Below are positions 1-5,821 of a stretch of DNA of 16,317 nt, piece by piece (within the stretch, counting starts at the first letter, position 1; every line of letters starts with the position of its first letter). This DNA comes from an uncultured Prevotella sp. (lineage in GTDB: Bacteria; Bacteroidota; Bacteroidia; Bacteroidales; Bacteroidaceae). Location of the stretch: NCBI GenBank assembly GCA_902497035.1, contig CABVDL010000057.1:1-16317 (forward strand), read 5' to 3'. A model generated the notes under the pieces. It was not told the origin of the DNA. It made no database searches and saw only the letters and a program-made list of their open reading frames with translations. The position numbers and the translations under genes are program-made.

Positions 1-53
1 CTTGCGGCACTGGTGTTTGAGACCAGCGCGTCTACCTATTCCGCCATCTGGGC
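1..53 (-). tRNA. tRNA-Leu (anticodon CAA), 5' part only
   Basis: Read on the minus strand, this is the first 53 bases of a tRNA running off the left edge of the window. The 5' acceptor strand is GCCCAGA (53 down to 47), followed by TG and a D-arm with the GGTAGACGCG wording typical of bacterial tRNA-Leu. The anticodon stem is CTGGT/ACCAG around the loop CTCAAAC, which gives anticodon CAA (UUG codon). The start of a long variable arm (GTGCCGCAAG), expected of a class II tRNA, is present. The T-arm and 3' acceptor strand lie outside the window. Confidence 0.93.
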
Positions 54-62
54 ATCGGTGGT

Positions 63-71
63 GCAAAGGTA
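63..71 (-). promoter_or_regulatory. -7 promoter element for the tRNA-Leu gene
   Basis: On the minus strand the bases read TACCTTTGC, a full match to the Bacteroidetes -7 consensus TAnnTTTGC, ending about 10 bases before the mature 5' end of the tRNA. No clear -33 TTG was found at the usual 19-21 base distance. Confidence 0.7.
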
Positions 72-166
72 CGAGGAAAATTTGAGAAAAGAAAAAGAGT
101 GGCGACTTTTTTAGTTATTAATGATATAAAATCGGTTCAAAACAATGTAAGGAACATATTTTTGAC

Positions 167-175
167 TAACTTTGC
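167..175 (+). promoter_or_regulatory. -7 promoter element for the PfkB kinase gene
   Basis: TAACTTTGC matches the Bacteroidetes -7 consensus and lies 32 bases upstream of the ATG at 208. It overlaps an in-frame TTG at 172, which argues that the longer reading starting there is not the real protein. No TTG -33 box is visible at the usual distance. Confidence 0.72.
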
Positions 176-207
176 ATGAAAAGTTGCCAAGAAAAGACCT
201 CGTTAAG

Positions 208-1083
208 ATGAAATACGATATTTGCAGCATTGGACACATCACGCGCGACAAGGTTGTTACGCCCTCAAAGACCGTCTTTATGTCGGGCGGGACGTCCTAC
301 TATATGACCTACGCCATCAGCCGCCTGCCGAAGAGCGTGAGCTATCAGCTGGTGACCAAGGTGGGCAGGAGCGAGATGCCGGTTGTGGAGAAGATATGGC
401 AGACGGGCATTGACACCGTCTGCTATCCCAGTCGCGACACCGTGTTCTTTGAGAACATCTATGGCGCCGACAGCAATGAGCGCCGACAGCGGGTATTGGC
501 CAAGTCGGACGCTTTCACGCTGGAGGAGATGAAGCCGCTGGATGCGAGGCTGTTTCACTTGGGATGCCTGCTCGCCGACGACTTCTCTCCCGAAGTCGTC
601 GAGTACCTTGCGTCGAAAGGCACGGTAAGCATTGACGTGCAGGGCTACCTCCGCGAAGTTGTCGATGAGAGCGTCCATGCCGTGGATTGGAAAGACAAGC
701 GCCGCATCCTGGCCTGCACGGGCATACTGAAGCTCAATGAGGAGGAGACGAGGGTGATTACGGGCGAGCAAGACATCCGCGAGGCTGCCAAGGCCATCGC
801 CGGAATGGGCGTGAGAGAAGTAATCATCACTTTAGGAAGCTATGGCTCAACCATTTATGCCGACGGACAGTTCCATGACATTCCGCCATATCAGCCCTCC
901 GCGGTTGTTGACGCCACAGGCTGCGGCGACACGTTCTCCGCAGGTTACCTTTACTGCCGCGCCCAGGGAGCAAGCTATGAGGAGGCCGGGCGGTTCGCGG
1001 CCGCGATGTGCTCTCTGAAGTTGGAGCATAGCGGTCCCTTCGACCGCGACATTGAGGCCGTAAGGCGCGTAATGGAGGCGTAA
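208..1083 (+). CDS. PfkB/ribokinase-family carbohydrate or nucleoside kinase
   Basis: A 291-residue protein of the ribokinase (PfkB) fold, expected to phosphorylate a sugar or nucleoside with ATP in the cytoplasm. Seen in the sequence: an N-terminal substrate-side Gly-Gly (SGGTSYYMTYAISRL) near residue 27, an ATP-side segment LKLNEEE, the strand IITLGSYGS, and the PfkB signature DATGCGDTFSAGY starting at D235, with D241 as the predicted catalytic base. The usual GAGD reads GCGD. ATG 208 was chosen over the in-frame TTG at 172 because that TTG lies inside the -7 promoter element. The gene appears monocistronic: it diverges from a tRNA and converges on an ABC ATPase. Substrate cannot be assigned from sequence alone, and sugar kinases and nucleoside kinases share these motifs. 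Confidence 0.9.
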   Translation: MKYDICSIGHITRDKVVTPSKTVFMSGGTSYYMTYAISRLPKSVSYQLVTKVGRSEMPVVEKIWQTGIDTVCYPSRDTVFFENIYGADSNERRQRVLAKSDAFTLEEMKPLDARLFHLGCLLADDFSPEVVEYLASKGTVSIDVQGYLREVVDESVHAVDWKDKRRILACTGILKLNEEETRVITGEQDIREAAKAIAGMGVREVIITLGSYGSTIYADGQFHDIPPYQPSAVVDATGCGDTFSAGYLYCRAQGASYEEAGRFAAAMCSLKLEHSGPFDRDIEAVRRVMEA

Positions 1084-1114
1084 TGGGGACTTAATGGGGA
1101 CTTAATGGGGGACT
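1081..1114 (+). repeat. Three tandem copies of an 11-base unit starting at the kinase stop codon
   Basis: The unit TAATGGGGACT occurs at 1081-1091 and 1092-1102. A third copy with one extra G occupies 1103-1114. The first TAA is the stop codon of the kinase, so the repeat adds in-frame and out-of-frame stops right after the gene. It probably arose by replication slippage. Confidence 0.9.
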
Positions 1115-1127
1115 CGGACGCTTCCCC
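1108..1127. terminator. Possible weak bidirectional terminator between convergent genes
   Basis: GGGGA (1108-1112) can pair with TCCCC (1123-1127) around a 10-base loop, in the 44-base gap between the convergent kinase and ABC ATPase genes. The stem is short and no good U-tract follows on either strand, so this is only a suggestion from position. Confidence 0.25.
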
Positions 1128-1847
1128 TTACCAGTATTTATTGAGCTGGTCCTGCAGCTGTTGGCGTGAGAGGTCCTCAAGTCCGCCGTCGCCTAAGGTC
1201 AGCAGGCGGTCGGCAGTGTGCAGCGCAATGTCCAGGTCGTGAGTGGAGACAATGATGAGCTTGTCCATGTTGCGGGCAAGGTCACGGAGCAGCCGCATGG
1301 TCGCCACCTTGCTCTCATAGTCGAGAAACGCCGTAGGCTCATCGAGCAGTATGACCGGCGTCTGCTGCGCGAGCGTCCTCGCAATCATCACTTTTTGTCG
1401 CTCGCCGTCGCTCAGCTCACTGACCTCACGGCGTGCGAGGCCACTCATGCCCGTGAGCCGCAGCGACTCCGCCACCACCTTGCGGTCGTCGTCCGTCATC
1501 TGGTTGAAGAAACCCGTATAAGGCATGCGCCCCATAGCCACCAGCTCCTCCACGGAGAGCAGCCTCACCCCTGCCCTTTCGGTCAGCACCACGCTGACCA
1601 GTCTTGCCAGCCGTTCCTTTCCCAGGCGGTTGAGCGAAAGCTCCTCGCCAGTGTCCCCGCGCAGCACCACGTCGCCGTCCAATGGCCGGAGGAAACCCGA
1701 CAGCGTGCGCAGCAACGTCGATTTGCCCAGTCCGTTGCGTCCAATGAGACAAGTCAGCTCACCACTGCGCAACACGGCCGACAGGTCTTTGGCCACCACC
1801 TTATGGCGGTAGCCGATGGAGAGATGCCTTAGAACGATTTCCTTCAT
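1128..1847 (-). CDS. ABC transporter ATP-binding protein, iron-siderophore/heme/cobalamin type
   Basis: A 239-residue ABC ATPase resembling FecE/FhuC/BtuD, which power FecCD-type importers at the inner membrane. Motifs: Walker A GRNGLGKST at residues 36-44, signature LSDGE at 145-149 (variant of LSGGQ), Walker B VILLDE at 165-170, D-loop FLD, and switch His203 in STHD. The usual Q-loop glutamine is not seen; the segment reads SVVLTER, followed by the family-typical ELVAMGRMPYTGFF. The start at 1847 was preferred to an in-frame ATG at 1865, because the longer reading crosses the -7 element. No permease or binding-protein gene lies beside it: downstream is the convergent kinase and upstream a divergent helicase. 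It is therefore an orphan subunit in this window, and its membrane partner must be encoded elsewhere. The exact substrate is unknown. Confidence 0.9.
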   Translation of the reverse strand: MKEIVLRHLSIGYRHKVVAKDLSAVLRSGELTCLIGRNGLGKSTLLRTLSGFLRPLDGDVVLRGDTGEELSLNRLGKERLARLVSVVLTERAGVRLLSVEELVAMGRMPYTGFFNQMTDDDRKVVAESLRLTGMSGLARREVSELSDGERQKVMIARTLAQQTPVILLDEPTAFLDYESKVATMRLLRDLARNMDKLIIVSTHDLDIALHTADRLLTLGDGGLEDLSRQQLQDQLNKYW

Positions 1848-1852
1848 AGTAC

Positions 1853-1861
1853 GCAAAATTA
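1853..1861 (-). promoter_or_regulatory. -7 promoter element for the ABC ATPase gene
   Basis: On the minus strand the bases read TAATTTTGC, matching TAnnTTTGC. It ends only 5 bases before the ATG at 1847, implying a leaderless or almost leaderless transcript. A second, poorer candidate (GATATTTGC) lies directly upstream of it. No TTG was found at the expected -33 distance. Confidence 0.6.
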
Positions 1862-1874
1862 GCAAATATCTTGC

Positions 1875-1901
1875 TAAACGCTTTGTCCAATCGGGCGTTT
1901 A
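1875..1901. promoter_or_regulatory. 7-bp inverted repeat in the divergent promoter region (possible operator)
   Basis: TAAACGC (1875-1881) and GCGTTTA (1895-1901) form a perfect inverted repeat with a 13-base spacer. It lies just upstream of the ABC ATPase promoter and before the first helicase promoter copy. Its position fits a regulator site, but nothing identifies the regulator and short repeats can arise by chance. Confidence 0.3.
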
Positions 1902-1916
1902 TGATATTTTTATATT

Positions 1917-1955
1917 GCTTTTTCTTGCACATTCCCCTCGTTTGCACTATCTTTG
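1917..1955 (+). promoter_or_regulatory. Upstream copy (P1) of a duplicated promoter segment
   Basis: This 39-bp segment is identical to 1999-2037. It contains a -33 TTG (1925-1927), exactly 20 bases of spacer, and a -7 element TATCTTTGG (1948-1956). The last base of the -7 box differs from consensus because the repeat ends one base earlier. A transcript from P1 would include the inverted repeat at 1976-2018 in its leader. Confidence 0.6.
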
Positions 1956-1975
1956 GATAAGATAAGGCTGCACTC

Positions 1976-2018
1976 GGGAGTGTGAAAGAAAAAGACGAGC
2001 TTTTTCTTGCACATTCCC
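1976..2018 (+). repeat. 19-bp imperfect inverted repeat overlapping promoter P2
   Basis: The left arm 1976-1994 and right arm 2000-2018 are complementary at 17 of 19 positions, around the 5-base loop ACGAG. The right arm contains the -33 TTG of P2. In DNA it could be a protein-binding palindrome; in RNA made from P1 it would form a long hairpin before the start codon. No U-tract follows it, so it is not a typical intrinsic terminator. Confidence 0.8.
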
Positions 2019-2038
2019 CTCGTTTGCACTATCTTTGC
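1999..2038 (+). promoter_or_regulatory. Main promoter (P2) of the helicase-transglutaminase operon
   Basis: A -33 TTG (2007-2009) is followed by 20 bases and a perfect -7 element TATCTTTGC (2030-2038). This is the best promoter in the window. The ATG at 2048 begins 9 bases after the -7 box, so the predicted leader is only a few bases long. The 39 bases 1999-2037 are a perfect copy of 1917-1955. Confidence 0.85.
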
Positions 2039-2047
2039 AGGGAAACC

Positions 2048-3991
2048 ATGTATCAACAGTCAGTCATACAGTCACTACAACAACAGCGTCTGCTGCTCCA
2101 GATAGAATATCAGACCGAGAAGGAGGCGTTTCGCAGGCAAACCGAGGCCATGGGCATCGGGCGCAAGGTGAAACGCGGCGACGCGTGGTTTCCGCTTCGT
2201 GTGGGCTCTTCTTTCTATAACTCGCTCAACCAGATGGCCGTTGAGGTGTTCCGCACCACCGACCAGGATATCACGCACAACTTTGAGTTTGGCAAGCCCG
2301 TCCTTTTCTTCCGCATGCCGGAGGCAAGCCTCAGCCCGTCTGAGAACGGTGCCGCGCCGAAGTCTCATGTTTCCTATTTTTCTTTCACGGGTACCGTCTC
2401 CTATGTTGACGGCGACCGCATGGTGGTCATCGTCCCTGAGGGTCACGCCCTCGACCTGCAGAGCTGTGAGCAGCCCGTCGGCGTCCAGCTGTCGTTCGAC
2501 GAGACCAGCTACCGCACGATGTTTGACGCCCTCGACCGCGTCATCAACGCCAAGGGCAACCGGCTGGCCCATCTGCGCGACCTGTTCTATTCCAGGATGC
2601 CGGCGCAGCGCTTCAGCTTCGACGCCATGTCCTTTCCCTGGCTCAACAAGACGCAGGAGCAGGCCGTCAACGAAGTGCTGTGGGCCAAGGACGTGGAGGT
2701 GGTGCATGGTCCTCCCGGCACCGGCAAGACCACGACGCTCGTCGAGGCCATCAACGAGACGCTGATGCGCGAGAGCCAGGTGCTGGTATGCGCGCAGAGC
2801 AACATGGCCGTCGATTGGATCAGCGAGAAGCTCGTTGACCGCGGCATCAACGTGCTGCGCATCGGCAACCCCACGCGCGTCAACGACAAGATGCTCGGCT
2901 TCACCTATGAGCGCCGCTTCGAGGCCCACCCCGACTATCCGCAGCTCTGGGCCATACGCAAGGCCATACGCGAGCTGCGCAAGCAGCGCAAGGGCCGCAC
3001 CGACAGCTACCACCAGAAGCTGGAACGGCTGAAGTCAAGGGCTACCGAACTGGAGATACGCATCAATGCGGAGCTCTTCGGCGAGGCGCGCGTCATCGCC
3101 TGCACACTCGTGGGCTCGGCCAACCGCCTGCTTGAGGGCCAGAAGTTTGCCACGCTTTTCATCGACGAGGCCGCACAGGCGCTTGAGGCGGCCTGCTGGA
3201 TACCCATCCGCAGGGCCAACCGCGTCATCCTCGCCGGCGACCACTGCCAGCTGCCGCCTACGGTGAAGAGCATTGCCGCTCTCAAGGGAGGCCTGGGCAA
3301 GACGCTGATGGAGCGCATCGTAGAGAACAAGCCCGAATGCGTCACGCTCCTCCAGGTGCAATACCGCATGAACGACGACATCATGCGCTTCTCGTCGGAA
3401 TGGTTCTACCAGGGCAAGGTGCGCACGGCGCCCGAGATTGCGCGCCGCAGCAGCATTCTCGACTACGACATCCCCATGGAGTGGCGGCAGGTGGAGCCGC
3501 TGCCCGACAACCAACCGCAGCACGAGGCATTCATTGCCGAGTCATACGGCCGCATCAACCGCGCCGAGGCCGACCTCACGCTGGCCACGCTGCGCGACTA
3601 TTTCACCAAAATCGGCAAGCAGCGCATTCTCGACGAGCAGATTGACGTGGGCATCATCTCGCCCTACCGCGCCCAGGTGCAGCACCTGCGCAGCCTCATC
3701 AAGAAGCAGGAGTTCTTCAAGCCCTACCGCCGGCTCATCACCGTCAACACCGTCGATGGCTTCCAAGGGCAGGAGCGGGACATCATTCTCATCTCCATGG
3801 TACGAGCCAACGACGAGGGACAAATAGGCTTCCTGCGCGACCTGCGCCGCATGAACGTCGCCATCACCCGCGCCCGCATGAAGCTCATCATACTCGGTGA
3901 CGTGGCCACGCTCTGCCATCATCCGTTCTACAAAAAGCTCCACGACTACACAGAGCAGCTCCAACAACAATATCACCAGCAAACAGAATGA
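2048..3991 (+). CDS. SF1B DNA/RNA helicase, UPF1/IGHMBP2/Dna2-like
   Basis: A 647-residue ATP-dependent helicase of superfamily 1, UPF1-like group. Motifs in order: Walker A HGPPGTGKTTT (about 220-230), motif Ia AQSNMAVD, Walker B IDEAAQALE (about 372-380), motif III LAGDHCQLPPTV, motif IV region LLQVQYRMN, motif V NTVDGFQGQERD (about 567-577), and motif VI MNVAITRAR (about 602-610). The first ~200 residues form an N-terminal region with a beta-rich barrel-like segment typical of IGHMBP2-type proteins. A GTG at 1982 would add 22 residues but lies inside the promoter repeat, so ATG 2048 is chosen. The stop overlaps the next ATG in an ATGA (3988-3991), indicating translational coupling to a secreted transglutaminase-like protein, an unexpected partner. 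The function (RNA metabolism or DNA repair) is not decided by the sequence. Confidence 0.93.
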   Translation: MYQQSVIQSLQQQRLLLQIEYQTEKEAFRRQTEAMGIGRKVKRGDAWFPLRVGSSFYNSLNQMAVEVFRTTDQDITHNFEFGKPVLFFRMPEASLSPSENGAAPKSHVSYFSFTGTVSYVDGDRMVVIVPEGHALDLQSCEQPVGVQLSFDETSYRTMFDALDRVINAKGNRLAHLRDLFYSRMPAQRFSFDAMSFPWLNKTQEQAVNEVLWAKDVEVVHGPPGTGKTTTLVEAINETLMRESQVLVCAQSNMAVDWISEKLVDRGINVLRIGNPTRVNDKMLGFTYERRFEAHPDYPQLWAIRKAIRELRKQRKGRTDSYHQKLERLKSRATELEIRINAELFGEARVIACTLVGSANRLLEGQKFATLFIDEAAQALEAACWIPIRRANRVILAGDHCQLPPTVKSIAALKGGLGKTLMERIVENKPECVTLLQVQYRMNDDIMRFSSEWFYQGKVRTAPEIARRSSILDYDIPMEWRQVEPLPDNQPQHEAFIAESYGRINRAEADLTLATLRDYFTKIGKQRILDEQIDVGIISPYRAQVQHLRSLIKKQEFFKPYRRLITVNTVDGFQGQERDIILISMVRANDEGQIGFLRDLRRMNVAITRARMKLIILGDVATLCHHPFYKKLHDYTEQLQQQYHQQTE

Positions 3992-5805
3992 AATCTACCA
4001 ACATTTACCGTACCGTCCTGACGGCACTCTTTCTCAGCACCGTCCTCGCGCCCGCAGTGGCCGACAACAATGATGTTGTCATCAGCAATGCCGAAGAAAA
4101 CTATCGTGTAACCCTCCGCGGCGGCGTACCCGTAGTGGTGAATACCGCCGAGGTGAACTATCAGCTCAACAGCACAATTGGCCAGACCATACAGCCTGCG
4201 GTCTATTACGGCGACTTTATATCGCTCAACAAGGCCGACTGCTCCCGCTCTGCCGCCGCATACAAGACGGCCACTCCCGAAAACGTGTTCTACGACGACA
4301 CCAAGGTCTGCTTTTTCACCACCGTACTCGACCGTAAGCACAAGGCGGCCAAATTCACCTATACGCGCACTTTCAACGATGCCCGCTATTGGGCCCGCGT
4401 CTATCTTTCGGCCGACTGTTTCGTACAACATAAGCAGGTCACCGTCACCTTGCCCAAGTCACTGGCTGGCTGGCGCATCGTTCCCCGCAACTGTGGCAGC
4501 AACATCCGGTTCAGCAAAAGTGCCACGTCGTCCGACTCGGTGTTCACCTTCACCATCGACAGTCTGCCGCCATTGTCCGACGACGACAATCAGCCGCCGC
4601 TGAGCGCCGTGCAGCCTCATTTCATCGTCGTGGGTCCCTTTGCCAATGTTGACTCCCTTTACCGCTGGACGAGCCGCATGCAGCAGGTTGACTGCTCACT
4701 GCCCGACCAGGCCCGGCTTATCGCAACCATCACGAAAGGCTGCCAGACACCGGAGCAGAAGATAAGTGCCACCTATGGCTGGGTGCAGCGCAACATCCGC
4801 TATGTGGCCTACGAGGCCGGCGTGTCGGGCCATCGTCCCGACCGTCCCGCCGAGGTGCTGCGCAAGCGCTACGGCGACTGCAAGGGCATGGCGCTGCTGC
4901 TCCGCACGCTGCTCAGGGCCGAGGGCATAGATGCCCGTTTGGCTGATATAGGAACACGCGACAACGTCACCATCCGCATGAGCGACTTCCCCTGTCTAGC
5001 GGCTTCCAACCACGTCGTTTGTGCCGTCATGCTCAAGGGCCGCACCTACTGGCTCGATGCCACGGTCAATTATACACCCTACAACTATATACCCCAGCAC
5101 ATACAGGGACAGCAGGCGTTGGTGGAGAATGGCGACAGCTACCTGCTTGAGGATGTTCCCACATTGCCCGCATCATCGTCGGTTGACCGCCTTTCCTATC
5201 ATTACAGTCTCGCAGCTGACGGCTCGCTCAAGGGCACGGCCGAATACCGCGTGTCGGGCGACATGAAAGAGTATATGTTCAGCGTGCTGAGCCGGTTGAA
5301 GCACAAGGAGCAGAACGAGTTCTTAGCCGACAACCTCAACAACGATGACCACAGCAATGCGGTCAGCGACGTGGTGTTCGGCGGCGAGCACCCCGAACAG
5401 GAATGGGCCACCTTCTCCGGCAAAGTAACCAACAGCCATGCGGTACAGCGGCTTGACGGCGACACCTATATTGAGCTGAACCCGCACAACAACTATTTCA
5501 CCATGCGCATCGACACCGCCGGGCGCAAGCAGGATTTCATGCTGCCGCTCTATTGCAACATCGAGCGCGAGGTCAACGTGGCGCTCCCGTCGGGCAGCAA
5601 GGTCACATTCCTGCCCAAGCCGTTCACCGCCACACTGCCGCAAGGCACGTTGAGCTGCACGTTCCGGCAGGACAAAGGGCGCGTCGTCTTCGTCCAGCAG
5701 ATGCACATCACCAACCGCCGCATAGCCCTCGCCGACATTCCGGCGTGGAACAAGGCTATCGACCAATGGACGGAAGCCTGCAATCAACAAGTCATCATAC
5801 ACTAA
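3988..5805 (+). CDS. Secreted transglutaminase-like protein with intact catalytic triad
   Basis: A 605-residue exported protein. The N-terminus (MKSTNIYRTVLTALFLSTVLAPAVA) is a signal peptide with likely cleavage near residue 26 and no lipobox Cys. Residues ~30-240 are beta-rich and look like the DUF3857-type region commonly found before transglutaminase cores in Bacteroidetes. The core spans ~260-385, with catalytic Cys298 in YGDCKGMA, His342 in SNHVVCAV and Asp357 in YWLDAT. The remaining ~215 residues form a beta-rich C-terminal domain. Bacterial members of this superfamily are often cysteine proteases or peptidases rather than cross-linking enzymes, so the reaction is open; the site is the periplasm or cell surface. 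It starts within the helicase stop codon, and its paralogue follows after 16 bases. Confidence 0.85.
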   Translation: MKSTNIYRTVLTALFLSTVLAPAVADNNDVVISNAEENYRVTLRGGVPVVVNTAEVNYQLNSTIGQTIQPAVYYGDFISLNKADCSRSAAAYKTATPENVFYDDTKVCFFTTVLDRKHKAAKFTYTRTFNDARYWARVYLSADCFVQHKQVTVTLPKSLAGWRIVPRNCGSNIRFSKSATSSDSVFTFTIDSLPPLSDDDNQPPLSAVQPHFIVVGPFANVDSLYRWTSRMQQVDCSLPDQARLIATITKGCQTPEQKISATYGWVQRNIRYVAYEAGVSGHRPDRPAEVLRKRYGDCKGMALLLRTLLRAEGIDARLADIGTRDNVTIRMSDFPCLAASNHVVCAVMLKGRTYWLDATVNYTPYNYIPQHIQGQQALVENGDSYLLEDVPTLPASSSVDRLSYHYSLAADGSLKGTAEYRVSGDMKEYMFSVLSRLKHKEQNEFLADNLNNDDHSNAVSDVVFGGEHPEQEWATFSGKVTNSHAVQRLDGDTYIELNPHNNYFTMRIDTAGRKQDFMLPLYCNIEREVNVALPSGSKVTFLPKPFTATLPQGTLSCTFRQDKGRVVFVQQMHITNRRIALADIPAWNKAIDQWTEACNQQVIIH

Positions 5806-5821
5806 ACCTCTAATTATCATT

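Noticed and set aside
172..207. TTG start giving a 12-residue longer kinase
   Set aside because: The TTG is inside the -7 promoter element at 167-175, so it would not be transcribed as part of the message.
1982..2047. GTG start giving a 22-residue longer helicase
   Set aside because: The extension is made of the promoter repeat and inverted repeat; the main promoter lies downstream of this GTG.
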